From assembly GCF_901933205.1 (NCBI RefSeq), contig NC_044571.1, forward strand, positions 12,106,420 to 12,170,419: a stretch of 64,000 nucleotides of DNA, given 5' to 3'. The position numbers and the translations under genes are program-made. The notes under the pieces are model-generated. The model searched no databases. It was not told the origin of the DNA and saw only the letters and a list, made by a program, of their open reading frames with translations. Positions 38,060 to 52,345 of this stretch are shown piece by piece. This DNA comes from Camarhynchus parvulus. Its lineage: Eukaryota > Chordata > Aves > Passeriformes > Thraupidae. Position 1 is the stretch's first letter. Each line of letters opens with the position of its first letter.

Positions 38060-38290
38060 TTGATCTCACATAATTATGTGGGTCCAGCCCATAGAACAGA
38101 ATATTACTTGAAATGTTGCCTCCTTATAAAGCACACAGAGGCACTGAGTGAGTGAGGTTCATCTCCCCTGCAAGAAAACCATCCAGGGCTGAGCTTTATA
38201 AGAGGTGGAGAGAGACAGTCAGTGACTCTGCTCTCCTTTGTTTCTTTCTCTCCCTACCTTCAACTATTGTCACCACTGGACTACACTACA
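38060..38290 (+). mobile_element. Possible LTR fragment
   Basis: A TTTATAAGAGG box near 38200 is followed by a GAGAGA stretch and a CT-rich run (TTTCTTTCTCTCCC), then CACCACTGGACTACAC. This promoter-like arrangement resembles avian ERV LTR U3/R regions. No TG/CA ends or target duplication were found, so limits and identity are uncertain. Confidence 0.25.
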
Positions 38291-41200
38291 GATTACTCAC
38301 TTTCAATTCATTCAACTGATGACAAAAAATGACTGTTAAAAAAAATTCCTGCCAGTTTCATGCAGGGTCCACACTGCTCACACACTCATTATTGAGGTGT
38401 GTATGTTTCTTTGATATTCATGTTTACGGACAATGATGGATCCGTGTCAGAATGGGTCATGTTAAGTCAACAATGTCTGCTAAAGTTATTACTTGAGCTT
38501 TTTCAACTAAGTTATTTTCCCAAATCAATTAATCTTTATGCTCTTATTTAAACCAAATCTATCATGTCTTAATTTATTATTCCACATGCTACAGTTCTCT
38601 ACAAAACTAAGCAAAACAATTATTGGCAATAACAGACATTTTTCAAAGTCCCTTTTGTCTTTCTTGTTCCAGGAACCACCACCAGCTAATAAAGTTGTTA
38701 AGGGAAAGTAGATTTATTCTGTCTCCAATGAAGAATACATGTGAATGAAATGATACAGGCTTAATAAATGTAATGTAACCATGTCCATCCAAATATGAAA
38801 TTATATAACCCCAACAACTGAACAAGATACTGCTTAAGCAAATGTTTCATGATTTCTATCAGGGTTTGGAAATGTTTTATTTATTTTTTAAATAAAAATC
38901 ATTTATTTCAATTATGTAATTTACCTGATTTTGGTGGTGGTGTTTCTAAGTGATAGTGATTTCTTTCCTACCAAATTAACATGCTCTTTTTGTATTGTAT
39001 TTTAATTGCTATCACTTTCCTTTAAATAAATAAACTGCAAACATTTTAAATTTAATCTGAATGCAAATATATATTATCATTTTCTTAGGTGTCAAATCCC
39101 TTATTTATGGTAACATTGAGGTCTGACCTTTTGTACTTTGGGCTGGAAAAATTGTATTTCCCTGAAAAGTTTTGTAAGTCCTTAAATATTTCTAAAAAGA
39201 AAGTGGACTTGAAGAATATAAACTCCTTAATGTTAATGTTCACTGCTGAAAAGGATAAGGTCATTTTTTTCCAGTGATCTACTTATCTGATAAAAATACT
39301 AATAATTATTTGCTCAAATGGGACATATCCATTTGAATCTGAATATTCTTTTTAAGCTTTAGAGAAAATCACAAGATAAAATGAGGAAAAATGTTTTAAT
39401 AAACATTTTTAACCATAAAATCATTACATTAGCATAAGGTGAGGTGAAATGTCTGTGTTAAATAGCGAAGTAATCTTTTCACAACTCAACCTACCTAATA
39501 CATTAGATATTATGTAGGCATTGGATAAGGTTAGGTATGACACTAGACCTTTCAATACACATGAAAATATTTAGGAACAAATCTGTGATTTTAGAAAGAG
39601 ACTGCAAGTGAATCTATAGTTTATTAAAACAAATAATTCATAAATTGACATGTTCCCTCAACTTTCATAATTTCTCATTCCCATAAGTTACAGAGACACA
39701 CCACATACTCTACCCCATTTTCTGGAAAATAAAGAAAAGATGCTTTCAGAAATTAATTTTCTAGCTCACCCTTGTCAAAAACCCAAGTTATTCTACAGAA
39801 AGAAAATGCATTAGTGTGCAGTTTCAGAGAAAATCATCAGACTCAGGTTTACCCTAACCCTCTGACAGATACTGGAAGAACTTTACAGAGGTGAATATAT
39901 GTGTATCTTACTACCATATTCTGAACAATAGCAAATCTTTCTTTCTACAGAAACTGCAATGGGCAGAAGATATTTTGTAATTTTTTTGCTTTACTCAATT
40001 GCTCAAATAAACCAAATAGCAAGAAAATTACTTTTTGTCTAATATAACAAAATATAACTTGGAACCTGTATTTTCAAATTTTTGAATCAGGAGAAAACCA
40101 GAAAATTTTGGAACTGATTACAAAATGAAATTATAAGGAGACATTTCAAATCAAGACAACATTTTCAGTATATTCATCATTTTAAAGATTAATTTGGACC
40201 TATTTAAAATCTTCTTATATAGTAGGTAAGGATGACTGGTAATATGTATGGTCCATAATGAGTCATGGGAGCAGTGGACTCTGCACGTACTTGCAAATGT
40301 CATGAACTGAAACAAATGCCCCAATTTTTACAAATTCCCTCTCCAAATTCCTCTTCAAAGAGGAATAGGTTTGATTGTAGCATGCAAAGAGTACTGAAAG
40401 TACAGCTCTAAACATGTAATTTCCATTGCCACCATTGATGTGGAAGTACCCAGCTCCCACTGCCACAATATTATTAAAGGAAATCGGGGATTTTTTCCCC
40501 CTAAATGTGCAGATTGCTTATGCACCAGAGAGTCTGCCAGGTGTAGTGGTGGCAATATGAAATGCAAGAAGCCAAAAAAAACATTTTAATGGAAGATAAC
40601 AGAGTCCTGAAGTTGCCTGGGTAGAAACAAAGCTGCATCGTCTGTGCAACTGAATTCAAGTGCCTCTGCTGCAGAAAGCTTTGTAGAACCTGTGAGTACT
40701 TATGTTGTACTCTATCTTACTGCTTCTCCTGGAAAATACACATTGTTCAAGCTAATTTACAAGGAGTTCTGGCCTTTCCACATAGGATAACAAATTAGAC
40801 ATGCTCTACACATATGATCACTGCAGATTGGTGCTTTTCCAGCTGGGTAGTTGCTATAGCAGAGTACCAATTAATCAATTAACATTAATTAACTTGGAGA
40901 GAAAAGAAAAGACAACAAAATAATTAAAACATACTTCCAGCAAAATCAAACAGAAGATCATAAGGGCTTAGCAGAGGATTTTTAGGTTCTTTGCGTGTGC
41001 CTGCCTAGAGTATATAGGAGGCTGAGGGGAGCTGTGAACCCCAACCAGGAAGATTTCCCCACTGAACACACCAGCTACAGAATATTAAGACTTGAGATAG
41101 AGGTAAAAGTTGGAATGAAGGAACTCCTTGCAATGCATACATTTTCTGCCACAGTGGTGGAAAACTTGGGAGAGGAGATGGAGACAAATAAAAGAGACAA

Positions 41201-41696
41201 GTGATACAGATTAGTGGGACAGAACTAGATACAAGGGAGGGGAATGACAGCAGATGATCAAAAGAGTATCTGAAAACTCCTTTGACAAGGACTGCTCCTA
41301 TTGCTTTTTCTCTTACACCATGGGCAATAAATTTTGTTACTCTGTGAAAACCATGAGGATTTATCCCATTGAAGCCTTTCTGCAAAGCTTATGGGAAAAT
41401 GAACATCTAGGATTCTCTTGCTGATATCAGAATTTCTATGCATTCCTGCTCATAAACCTTGTATTTCATACAAGCTGCAGGAACAGTAATTTGTTTAAAT
41501 ACTCTAAAGAAAAAGAAAATCCTCAATAAAATCCCTATGGAAGGAATTTCTTACATGAAGGCACACTTTTGCACTCTATAAGGTCTGGATCACACATCTA
41601 AGAAACATTATTTCTTGGTTTCATGTAAACTTATTAAGATTTGATGAAGTTGTACTATTTTTCACTTTCACAGACAGAAAAAGTACATGATCAAGT

Positions 41697-41779
41697 AATT
41701 AAAGATTACATTATAATCTTTAATTCATAATACATAATAATTCAGTTATTACAGAAAAGCATTTCTCAAGAAATGCTTT
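41697..41779. repeat. Two adjacent perfect hairpins
   Basis: First: arms 41697-41708 (AATTAAAGATTA) and 41714-41725, 12 bp, 5-nt loop. Second: arms 41756-41766 (AAAGCATTTCT) and 41769-41779, 11 bp, 2-nt loop. The second is followed closely by a T run (41781-41786). Confidence 0.9.
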
Positions 41780-41959
41780 ATTTTTTACTTGTCTTTGCAA
41801 CTATATTATCTTAACTTTTTTTTTTCACTCATCCTAAACCAACTCACTGTGCTCTCCATTCCTGTTCTACCTCTTCATAACTTGATCTAGAGCTGCTTCT
41901 GTGACAGAAAAATATCTTGCTGTTTCTCAGCTGGGATAAGAGAGTTCCAGTGGGCAAAT

Positions 41960-42012
41960 CAACAACAACAACAACATCAAAAAACAACAAAAAAAAAAAA
42001 AAAAAAAAAAAA
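41960..42012. repeat. (CAA)n then poly(A)
   Basis: CAA triplets run into an A tract of about 24. No retroposon body is recognised 5' of it. Confidence 0.9.
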
Positions 42013-45000
42013 GAAAAGAGAAAGCCTGCAAATACACTAGAGAAGAAATGTGAAGTCTTTTAGCACTGGATCAAAGACTATGACACTTGAAATATGGAGA
42101 GCTGTTTGTTCATTCAAAAATATCAATTCTAAGACTAAGGATAGCAACTTAAATTCTACTCTTTAAAAGCATGGTGTTGATACTGTTTATTTTCTTCTTC
42201 TCTAGATAACTTTGTGGAGAAACTTTTATACATGCTCACAGACACACACCACGTGTGTGTAAAAGACACTATTGCAAACCTGTATTTTAATTTTTAGACT
42301 CCTGAAATAAAAGATCCTTGGTCTATTCTTCCACAACTTCTCTTAGTTCACTTACAGCAGGACTACTGGCGTTTTTCCTTGTATAAAATTATAGTGTTCT
42401 ATGTAACAGCTGGGAGGTTTTTTCATATTTACTAAGAATAGGGATGAAGGAGTGTCAATGTCCCTGATTTTAGTCACGAAGATGAAGGAGAATTTTGTGA
42501 ACTGTGCTCATAAAAATCAGTATCCTTCTAAAAGACCTCACTCTAGTTGTGTTGTGACAAGCAAAAAGCAGTGTTCACTAAAATAGTTGTTGCACATTAC
42601 TCACAAGAAAGAAAGTGAGGGAAAGTGCACAGAACTGCAGGGCAGAACCCAAGTATAAGCGTACAGCTGAAAGCTGACAGATAGAGAGGAACTGAGAGAA
42701 GACATATTTTGACAAATGAGAAATTTTCCACATTAAGATGGTCTTGGATAAAGATTTCTCTGCAGCCCTGTTGCCAAAATTGGCAAATATGCAATGAAAT
42801 TTTGTGGCAGTTCATATATGTTAATGACAACCAAACACAATTTTGTGCTGAAGAAATGTCAGTACCTATATTTGGCCCACTCTCCAGAAAAGATATTGAG
42901 TAGCTATTTTAAAATACAGCGTGCACTGGCAGTGATCTGATCCTTTCAAATATTTTGCTTTCCAAAATGTATATAATCCTAAAGCATTTCTATTTGGTGA
43001 AGATTTTTTTTAAATAGTATAAAAATAGTAGATATTGAAGCATTACAAAAATAACCAGATTTTACTTAACCCTTTTTAAGACCGCATATAATGATGTAAC
43101 AATAATAGCAATCAAATGAAAATATATTTATTACACTTCAACTCAGTTGAAAAACTGCTATGAAATTGAGGTTATCCCCTGATTCCTTCTGTACAACCTC
43201 TTTCTGAAATGAAAAGTTTATAGCAAGACAAGATGAAATTTCTGTTTAATTCGACTAATATTTCTTCAATAGTACTCTGTTCAGAACACCCCTACTTTCT
43301 TAAATTTCAACACTCATCTGACACACTGATGAGTAAGTCCTGTACATAATTCATGACCATTTTAGGACAAAATTCTAAAATTCAGGCTTCTTCCTGACTG
43401 CATTTGGCTTATTCAAGCCTAATGTTAATACTCTTCCAGTGGTGTACTGGAAGCTGTTTCTGGGTTTTTGTCTTCTAAACACAAGCATACACACATTTAT
43501 ATTTTTTCAGTGCTCACTAAGTCATGAAAAATAACAATCTACAAGGCAAAACTCTTACATCTATAGTAGCCAGAAGCAAAATAGTCACATATAGTTCCCT
43601 AATATATGTTTGTTCCAAATGCATCAAAAGGTCTTGAATTCTCTCTCAAGCAAGCCCATCAATCAGTGTGGTTGCACCTCTGAGTAATAACATTTATAAT
43701 ACATTTATTATCAGTTTAAACAAAACTGCCTTTTCCTTGTATTTCCTTGTATATTTTCCACATTTCTTCATAAGTTTTTCTAGCCAGAAAACATAACTAA
43801 TTCATGCAATCCCTTAGCAGAGGCTCTTAAATTATTACTGCTTTTATGTGTTAAATTTACCACTTTCTGACAGCCTGGATTCTCCAAAAAATATGAAGAA
43901 GCTGCCATCAACTGGAAGTTTGTGAGCTTTTGAACCTCTTCTTGTTCCCAGTATCGCTTCCAGAGGACACAGAGGAAGGAACAGTGTTTTCTGTGACCCC
44001 ATCTTCTCAGAGATCTCTTGCCTAAACTGAGGTACCAATGGTGCCCAAGGAAGGAGAGAATAGTCAAGCTGTGTGGCCATGAAGGTATTTCCACAGTGTG
44101 CAGGAAAGAGCATAAGTAATTGAACAATACTAATGGTGGAGAAAGATGTCAATACATATATCAAGTCTTACAGAATAAGCCTGTGGCTTGCCTTAATATT
44201 TCATATTCTGGTTTTTAGAAGTTTAAATTTAATGACTTCTTGCTCTAAAAGTGGGCAAGACATGATTGAGCAATTTCAATTGTGTCAACAGCATTTTACA
44301 GAGCATTTTATAGTAATTATTAAAATTACAGACTTTTATAAGGTTTTTAAAAACCTTTTTTTATGGTTTTTTGCAGCACAATGTGCTGAAAAAGTGATTA
44401 AAGAGGAAGTTCATGAAGCTAGTATTTCTTCATGTGGCAAGAGATTCATATTTTTGGAAGGTGTTGCAGAACACGTGATTACATGATCAAAATTAATGGT
44501 TGTGGTTCCCTCCCTTACAGCCAAGCAAACTACTGAACTGAGTCCTCAGATGTACCTGAGAAAATGCAATTTTGCACTGTGATATATGGAATGAGAGTAA
44601 GTGGGAAATAATAAAATGCTCATCATCTAGGAAAAGGATAAAAATAACTCCCAGTTCCTTGCTAACAGTTTCTTGCTAGCATGATGGTAAAAAGCAGGCA
44701 CTGCTTTTTTAGTTTGGAGGTACAAAGTGATCTTGTCAAATATATGTGGATGGGAACAATTTCAGACATGGGCAAACACCTGTAGAGCTGAATGAAGGAT
44801 CATCTGTGCTGCAGAAGAGCAGCTAGAAAGGAGTTAATAGAGAGCAGAGAAGGGAACTAATGTATCAGGAATAATAATTAGCCACATCTGTTTCCAGGAG
44901 ATTCTTGAACATTATTATTTTCATGTTTTGGTATGATTTGGAACAGTTCAACTCAAGTTTTCTGAACATGTGATTCTCCTTTTTAACTTGCCATCTTTTT

Positions 45001-45852
45001 GTAATCTCCTAATGGTTCAAATTTGTGGAACATCACTGTCAAACAACAACTTCAGGGAATGACATATATATAGTGCATTTATAGTCATTGATCATATAGA
45101 TATAAAAAGTTCTATTTTGTTTTCCTTAAAAATATATTTTCCAAATATTTGCAAGCACTTTTAAATCCTTTCATGACCTTGTCAAAAAACACTTAAGTGG
45201 AGCCATTTTTCTGAGACCACCACTGCAGTCCTGCAGGGGAGCCAACAAGTATTTCAGACTCAGCAGGTAAAGCAAAAATAGAACACACCAAAAGCAAATA
45301 TACAGGGTAGGGAATTTATTCTGCTCAAATGTGAGTTGACTGTATGTGTCTTCTGCTTTCTCCTGGCAGGTTTTTTTTCCCCCTAACAAATGTGTTGGGA
45401 GCATTCCATGAGAAGTCAAAGGCTGCTTGATGGGATAAAACCTTAGGGGGTTTTTAGCTTCCTAGGGCGTAATACACCAGGAACAACATTCTCAGAACAC
45501 ATGAACCCTGCTTTAGCATGATTCACTGTGACAAACTTGCTTAAATACAGTATTTTTCTAATATTAACATAAGAAAAATCTTAACATACAGAATTTAATC
45601 CAAACTTTTCTGACAAATGGAATTTTTCAAACTTTTTTTCGTAAACTCTATCAAGTTTCATAGAAATTTATGCAGACAAAAAATATTTCATTATCTTTGT
45701 TATTTTATAATGTTTTGAACACAGAGATTGCTCATAAAATTTGCCCTATTATTTTGTCTTCTTAGCTTTTCTTTTGTCCCTCAGATTTATAGTGCCCTAA
45801 ACAAAAAGGCTGGGAACGTTGTCTGTCCCAAAAGAGTATGAGATCAGCTATG

Positions 45853-45890
45853 GCAAACTGCAAACTGCAAACTGCAAAAAAAAAAAAAAA
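45853..45890. repeat. (GCAAACT)n heptamer and poly(A)
   Basis: Three to four copies of a 7-bp unit, GCAAACT, ending in an A run of about 15. Confidence 0.9.
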
Positions 45891-47614
45891 CAAATAGCAA
45901 TTTATAATTGTATGATACTTGAGTTCAAAAATATTTCACATAAATAATTATCCTTTTACTTCTCTTTATTCAAGCATGCAGCAACTATCCTGCCAAGTTA
46001 AATGTGATGTGGAGGAAAATAAGCCTTTCATTCTGAAAAGTCCTAATTTTCATAACTTTAGGACTTAAAAATTGTGATTTGAATTGAATAAGTTAAATAA
46101 AAAATTGCCGTTTGAATGACTATTATCTCTTCTCCAATTAAAAATTTACTTGAAAAATTTCTACATATCTTTCATCCAATGATCTCTTCCTTGCCCTGTT
46201 AATTTGTAACACTTTTTCCCCACTAAATTAAACTTCTATAAGATGGTAATGGATTTCAGATTATAGAGGAGAACAAATGGCAGAACTATACTCAGAATGT
46301 TGAAAAAAGAATGCATGGTTCAAAGAGGAAGCATGCAACTTTCCATCATGAATTCCTAGACTTTACTCCAATTCTTCCAGGACATGTATCTCTGTTCCAC
46401 TTAAATACTGCATTTAATCTCACATAAATGGAAAACAGAAATATGAAGCAATAAAAAAGTAAAAGTTGCTAATTTCAACAGTTCTTGTCATTTTCTCTCA
46501 TAATTTTCTTTTTCTGCAGATGCACTTTACATATGACATAAATGCAATCAGTCTTAGCAAGAGGTACCTTCTGAGAGTTATTTCAAATGTACTAAAGGTA
46601 GTTATGAGAGAAGAATGTATTTTCCACTGAAAATTCATTGGATTTCATTGGAAAGGGGCAATAGATATTTGTGGTCTTACTATTAATGAGAATTCTGCTC
46701 TAAACAGAGGTTTCTAGCTTATTTTCAGCCCATGAACTCCCACTGATGCAATGTGTTTTATTAGAATTCTTACTGGGAGTCTAATATCTTCGCTGTCCTC
46801 AAAAATCACTTTTTGCAGCTGAGGTATTTTTCAAAATGCAAGCAAGACCCAAGACACCACTTTAGAACTCCAAAACACCTAGTTTCTTGTCAGCTTTTTT
46901 TCTCTTGGTAATGGTTTGCACCACTTTTGACTCTCAGCTTGTTCCTTAGACAGCATGCTCTTTGAGAATATTTAGGCATAAAATACAGCTCAGGAGGAAA
47001 TAATGTATATTTAAAATAGCAGGGATTTCACATACATGAAAGGCCTGCACTCACTTGTGTTTAGGAGTAATTACTTTTAGTCTTCACTCCAAGATATAGA
47101 AGCTTTTATGAAATACAGAATAAAGAAATCACAGCATATGAACTTACAAGCCACCTTTTACTGCATGTACCCCTACTATGTTTCATACAAGGCTATTTCC
47201 TATAGACACTAACTGGATTTTTTCTTTTATATTTTCCTTAATACATCCTTTCAACCCACCATGAGAAAAATGAAGAATGTTATGTTAGTACCTCAAAGTC
47301 ATTAGATCAGAGTCTGTCACAGCAAAACAGTGAATTCCTAAATCTGGGGTACCTGACAGAAAAATACAAATCACCCTGAAAAGCAAATTAATGTCATGCT
47401 ACTTGTATTTCATGTTGAGTGCAGAATGGAAATAATGATCAATTTACTCAGTAAATAGAACAGTTGGCCTTGAAGGGAATTTCAGCATGTGAGCGTTACA
47501 ATATAATCTTTTCCATTTGATATTTTGTGTTCTTTGTGAGTCAAAAAGAATTTGTTTGTTCTTCTCTTTAATTTTTTCCTTTGCTCTAGTATATCTTTGG
47601 ATGGATTATTTTCT

Positions 47615-47682
47615 TTCTCTATTCTGATGGGCAATAGTTATTGATTTTTATTCTCTATTGATGGGCAATAGTTATTGATTTT
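47615..47682. repeat. Tandem duplication, about 36 bp
   Basis: TTCTCTATT, an optional C, then GATGGGCAATAGTTATTGAT occurs twice in a row (47615-47648 and 47651-47682), nearly identical. Confidence 0.9.
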
Positions 47683-47731
47683 GTGATTACTACTGGTCAC
47701 AAGAGTTGTGGGATGGTCACAAAGTCCCAGG

Positions 47732-47761
47732 ATTGTGTGTAGGCCTGGACCTACACACAAT
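47732..47761. repeat. Perfect 12-bp hairpin
   Basis: Arms ATTGTGTGTAGG (47732-47743) and CCTACACACAAT (47750-47761) around a 6-nt loop. Confidence 0.9.
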
Positions 47762-49512
47762 ATGAAGTTTAACCTTTTTGTCTTTCTGAAACTTTTTCAG
47801 AACTACTTAGAAGGAAAGACTACTGCAGACACCTATCCTTTTCAAAAAATATTGAGAAATAAAAAGGTATTTAAAATCTTATCAGGACATTTACGAAACA
47901 GGAAAATAAAAAGAAAGACTGAGTTGCAAGACAGTGAATAAAGGCAAAAAATAAACCCCATTGGTAGCAGAAAAAGGCTGGGCTACATTTAATTATTAAT
48001 CAAGATCCAATGAAATACTTTGACTTATCCAACATATTTTAAAACACGTTCAATTAAAACAAAACTTTTATGTCTCTGATAGACTTAAAAACATTGATTT
48101 TTTTAAATGTAATCCTGAATTCTATATGTTGTCACTGAGTTTTTGTAGCATAGCAACACAATGTTTTTAGATGTGAGGCTCTTGGAAAGACATTTTTATT
48201 ACAAAAGCTTGTGGTTCTAGAGGTCATGGTAGAGTGAAGTAGTCCCAGCATCCTCCTGTCTTTTCTTCCCAGTGGGGAAAAAAAAAAGACTAAAACTGTA
48301 AATTTTAATATGATGGTCACAGATAGCATTTAGCCAGGCCCTGCTGACAGTTTTCTGGGATCATGGCACTGCTGAAAAGGCTCAGCTAACCTAACAGAGT
48401 ATGGCTTCAGGCAGTTGGTGTTCTCAGCAGACACTGAAAGGAGTAAAACAGATTCTCTAAGCTCAGATTTAACCTTCCTTTCTCTTTCAATCACTTTGAT
48501 CCATATGAGCTCTTGATCACTCTTGCCCTGTGCCTTGCAGAGTGCACCTGGTGCCACAGCCCCCAAAGAACAAGGTAGACACAGTGGTGCACTGCCAGCA
48601 ACAACACCTGGGAAACAAATCTGTCACCTGGTCACCTTCTGACACTTCTTGAGCATTCCTCTCTTACTCAGCATGCCAGCATGCTCTGTTCCTCTCTGAA
48701 TCATTGACTGAATTATCCTAGCACCTATCCTTATTAGCAAAGATTGATCAGTTTTAAAATAAAGAAACTACATTATTATTAACACAAATCAAGTAGTTTC
48801 CTCTAATTTCATCAGGTTAAACAGATAACTCTGTTTATGCCTATTTCCCCTATTTCAACCTGGTCACACAGCCATGCTGACATAGCATTTCTGATTATGC
48901 ATCCTCTGAATATTTTGCCTCTGAATACTTCCTTCTTTGCCCTTTCTTGCTCTGCAAGTTTGCCCAGCATCTTAGGAAAAGTTGCACCTGACCTTTTCAA
49001 AAGGGCAAGGCTATATCTTTGTTTATACTACAGATAATCACAGACTTCAGACTAAATGTCCGCCTCTGTTTCAACATTGCTAGACATAAATATCCTACAA
49101 GTTTTATCAAGACTGTTCTTCCAGCTGGTATCAAACTGTGTTAGGCTGTTGAGATGAAGTCAGACTTTGTTTCTCCAACCACAGAACATGCTTAGCACAT
49201 TCTTCCAAAACACATGAATCTCTTCAACTTCATCAAATAAATGTTACCCTGCAGTTCTTCCTGTCAGTTCTGGTATTTTTGCAAGTTCAAGTGTTTGCAT
49301 TGTCTGTGCAAAACTTGTGCATTTGCAGTTTGAAGGCGTTTGAATTTTAAAGGGTAAGTGTGTATCAAAATACAAAGTTTAGTGAAAAACAACCCTTCAG
49401 TCGAACAACCCCTAAAATGTTCACAGATCAGGTGAGCTTTCTTTTTTGTCCTTCAGGTGTTGAGAGTGACAATGCATAATTTGAAAACTGTTTTTATTCA
49501 ACTGGAGTTGAA

Positions 49513-49544
<32 letters not shown>

Positions 49545-49562
49545 ACATGTGTGTGTATGCAT
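49513..49562. repeat. (TG)n microsatellite
   Basis: TA then TG alternation with ACATG and ATGC interruptions; Z-DNA-prone pattern. Confidence 0.93.
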
Positions 49563-52283
49563 GCATGTGAATAGATATGCATATCAGTTGAGAAAAAAAA
49601 ATAAATTTATCCTCATAGAAGATTACAGCTAGTTATATACTAACAATATTGAGGAGGAAGTCAGTTCAGAAACTCAGGACCTGTAAGGTTAGGTCAAATA
49701 TACGACATTAAAATTGATGAAAATGTACATCTAATCTTGATATTTAAGATTTAAATAGGTCACTATCATCTGTATTTTTTTGCCTTTTCTCACTTGATAA
49801 ATAATATGAAATGCAAAAATGAAATAGTACTCCAAGGTCATTCCAAATGATACTCAATTAAATTAACCCTCATATTTGGGCTTGCTTATTATATATTTCT
49901 TAAATATGCTACTTCACTGAAGGGACAAGACCTTGTGTTCATATACAATGATATGACCTTTAAGCCTCAAGAAACTTTCTCATCTATTGAAAAATCTGAT
50001 ACCTGAAAAAAAAAAAAGTCAACTAAATGTGATACCAAATAAGTTGTTCTATTTGTTAAAAAAACAAGAAAAATGGTTGAAAAAATGGATTAGTCTTCAT
50101 TTGCATGAATAAATGAAGTTACAGTCCAATTACCATGTTAATCTAATTACTACTGGACAGATTTCTGAGTACATCTGCAGACTTTTTTTGTCAGAACTAA
50201 AAGAGAAAAACAGGGAAAAATCTGATCATATTTATATTGTCTAAATCCCTTCGGCAGCTGCAGTCTAATTTGTTTTGTTAGACAGAGCAACCACAAAACT
50301 GCTTCAAATGGTTTTGCCTAATGATTGTCTCACAGGGGCCATTACATTGTCCTCACCTATCAAAGCACACAAGATATTAGCTGCAATGCCTTCATTTTAG
50401 CCTAGTACTCTGTGACCTCTAAAGAATCCTTTGTTTTCCTGTTTAGGAAAATTTCTGGCTCCGTATGCCATCAAGATTTGATATAAGTTTGGCCTATTTG
50501 ACATAATATCTCTTATAAACTTTCATTTCATTCCTCTTTGTGAAAATGGAAATAGGGCAAAAGAGAAAACTAATTCTTCTGTGTCATACTGAACAATATA
50601 ATTTTAAGTGCTTAACCTTTCCTAATATGCTTAAAGCATCAAAAAATAAATAGCTGCTGTCCTTGTTTTAACCATTCTTTAATGAGATAGAACACTGTAC
50701 ACAAACCCATACTTTATATGAGATGACATCACATTAAATGACTCTTCAGAATACTGCATATATTTTAAAAATATTTATTTTTTTCCTAAAGTGAATAATT
50801 TGCCAAATAATTCAACACATGGAAGATTCAGAGCACATATTTAAACCCAGATTGTACTAAACCTTTTGGATAAAATCCATTCGCAGTCTCCAAAACTGAT
50901 TTCTAACGTGACAACTCTAAGACTTGGATGTCACATTTCTTTGTGTGTCTTGGCTTTGGCACACCATAATTTGCATTCTTGCCTTTTGAAAACCCAGTCA
51001 CCCATCAGAGATGAATTAGAGCCCCCAGCTCAGAACAAAGAGGGGCAGGCATGGGTGTCAACCTCCTGTAGTGCAGAGGGCAGAGCACAGGGGTCCCACA
51101 GTGTGAGTTACTGCAAGGCATCAAGAAGATTTCAGATGATAGCAGGGGTACAGGGGTCTACAGAAAAGCAGTACTAAATTCCCACTGAGGTTAAGAATAG
51201 ATGTATAATCTCTATTCCATTTTTAAAATAGAAAACTTAGGTGCCTAAACAGAGACAACCCAAGAACACAGGGTATTTCCCCACTCACAAGTTCTATACT
51301 GAAGACACTCAAAGAGCAAAAGGCACTGAGATGTACGTCTGTAATCTGTATTCAGTATTTCCTGCTGACCGAAAACTGAGCATGCAACTTATTATGACTT
51401 TCTCCCTGAAATAAGACTCCCCAGACCTTGTACAAGAAGGATTCTTGTCAGCCTAGACAGATCATAGATACAGAGCCCAGTTTCCCAGAGCTTTTGAAAC
51501 CAAAGTCTGACCAAAAAACCACTAAAAGTCATCTTCTGAAGGCAGGAAGGGTTTCTTGAACTTGTACAGCAAATACAGATTTGCTGTTTTCCCAAAGTTT
51601 TGAACTCTTCCATGAGCTATGGGACACTTTGGACTACGTCTCCATGTCCTTTCCACAGAAATCAGGGCAAAGAGGGAAGGCTGCGTGTTATCCAGTCTTG
51701 CCTGCATGGGGGCAGGATGCAACCCAGACATTATTTCAAGAGATAGGCGATGGTAATTGTTCAAATATACAGAGTTGAAGCATGAGCTTAGAGAGTTAGA
51801 TTTTCAAGAAATGTTATAGAAATATGACATTATTAGGCTACAATGGCTGAAATTTCATTATTCTAAAATGACAGGTGAAACTTGAGAATTTCATTTTAGC
51901 TTAATACTTCTTTTATAAAGTTTATATAATATAATTCTAAAGCAAATGTACTGCAGAGGCTAAAAGCCAGAAATTGATTTGTATGCTATCAGATTCTTAA
52001 AGGAAAGTATTAACAAATTTCCCACTTTTATCTAACTGGCATTTTAGCCCTGAAATGTGAGATTACAATTCTCTTAAGAAGTCTAAGTATAATCTAATAC
52101 CCAGTGAGGAACTTGGCAAATACAGAAAGAAAAACTGGGACCAGTCATAAAATCAATATAAAAACAGATTTTACCATTACAGTTCCTACAAATCCTTCCA
52201 GGCAATGATAAACTCAGTAATTAGATATCTGACCTTTTCCATTGTTCACACTACGGAGTGTTAAACTTTCCACATAACAGATA

Positions 52284-52345
52284 ACTGTTATTTTTTAATG
52301 ATTAAGTGACATTACATATTACTGTTATTTTTAATGATTAAGTGA
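52284..52345. repeat. Tandem duplication, about 37 bp
   Basis: ACTGTTATTTTT then AATGATTAAGTGA is present at 52284-52309 and again at 52321-52345, differing by one T. Confidence 0.88.

Noticed and set aside
41960..42012. Poly(A) as the tail of a processed pseudogene
   Set aside because: No recognisable transcript body or target duplication next to it; the CAA lead-in fits a simple repeat.
43780..44486. Frames of 106-117 codons on both strands
   Set aside because: No known motif, no splice context, and amino-acid make-up as expected from the local base composition.
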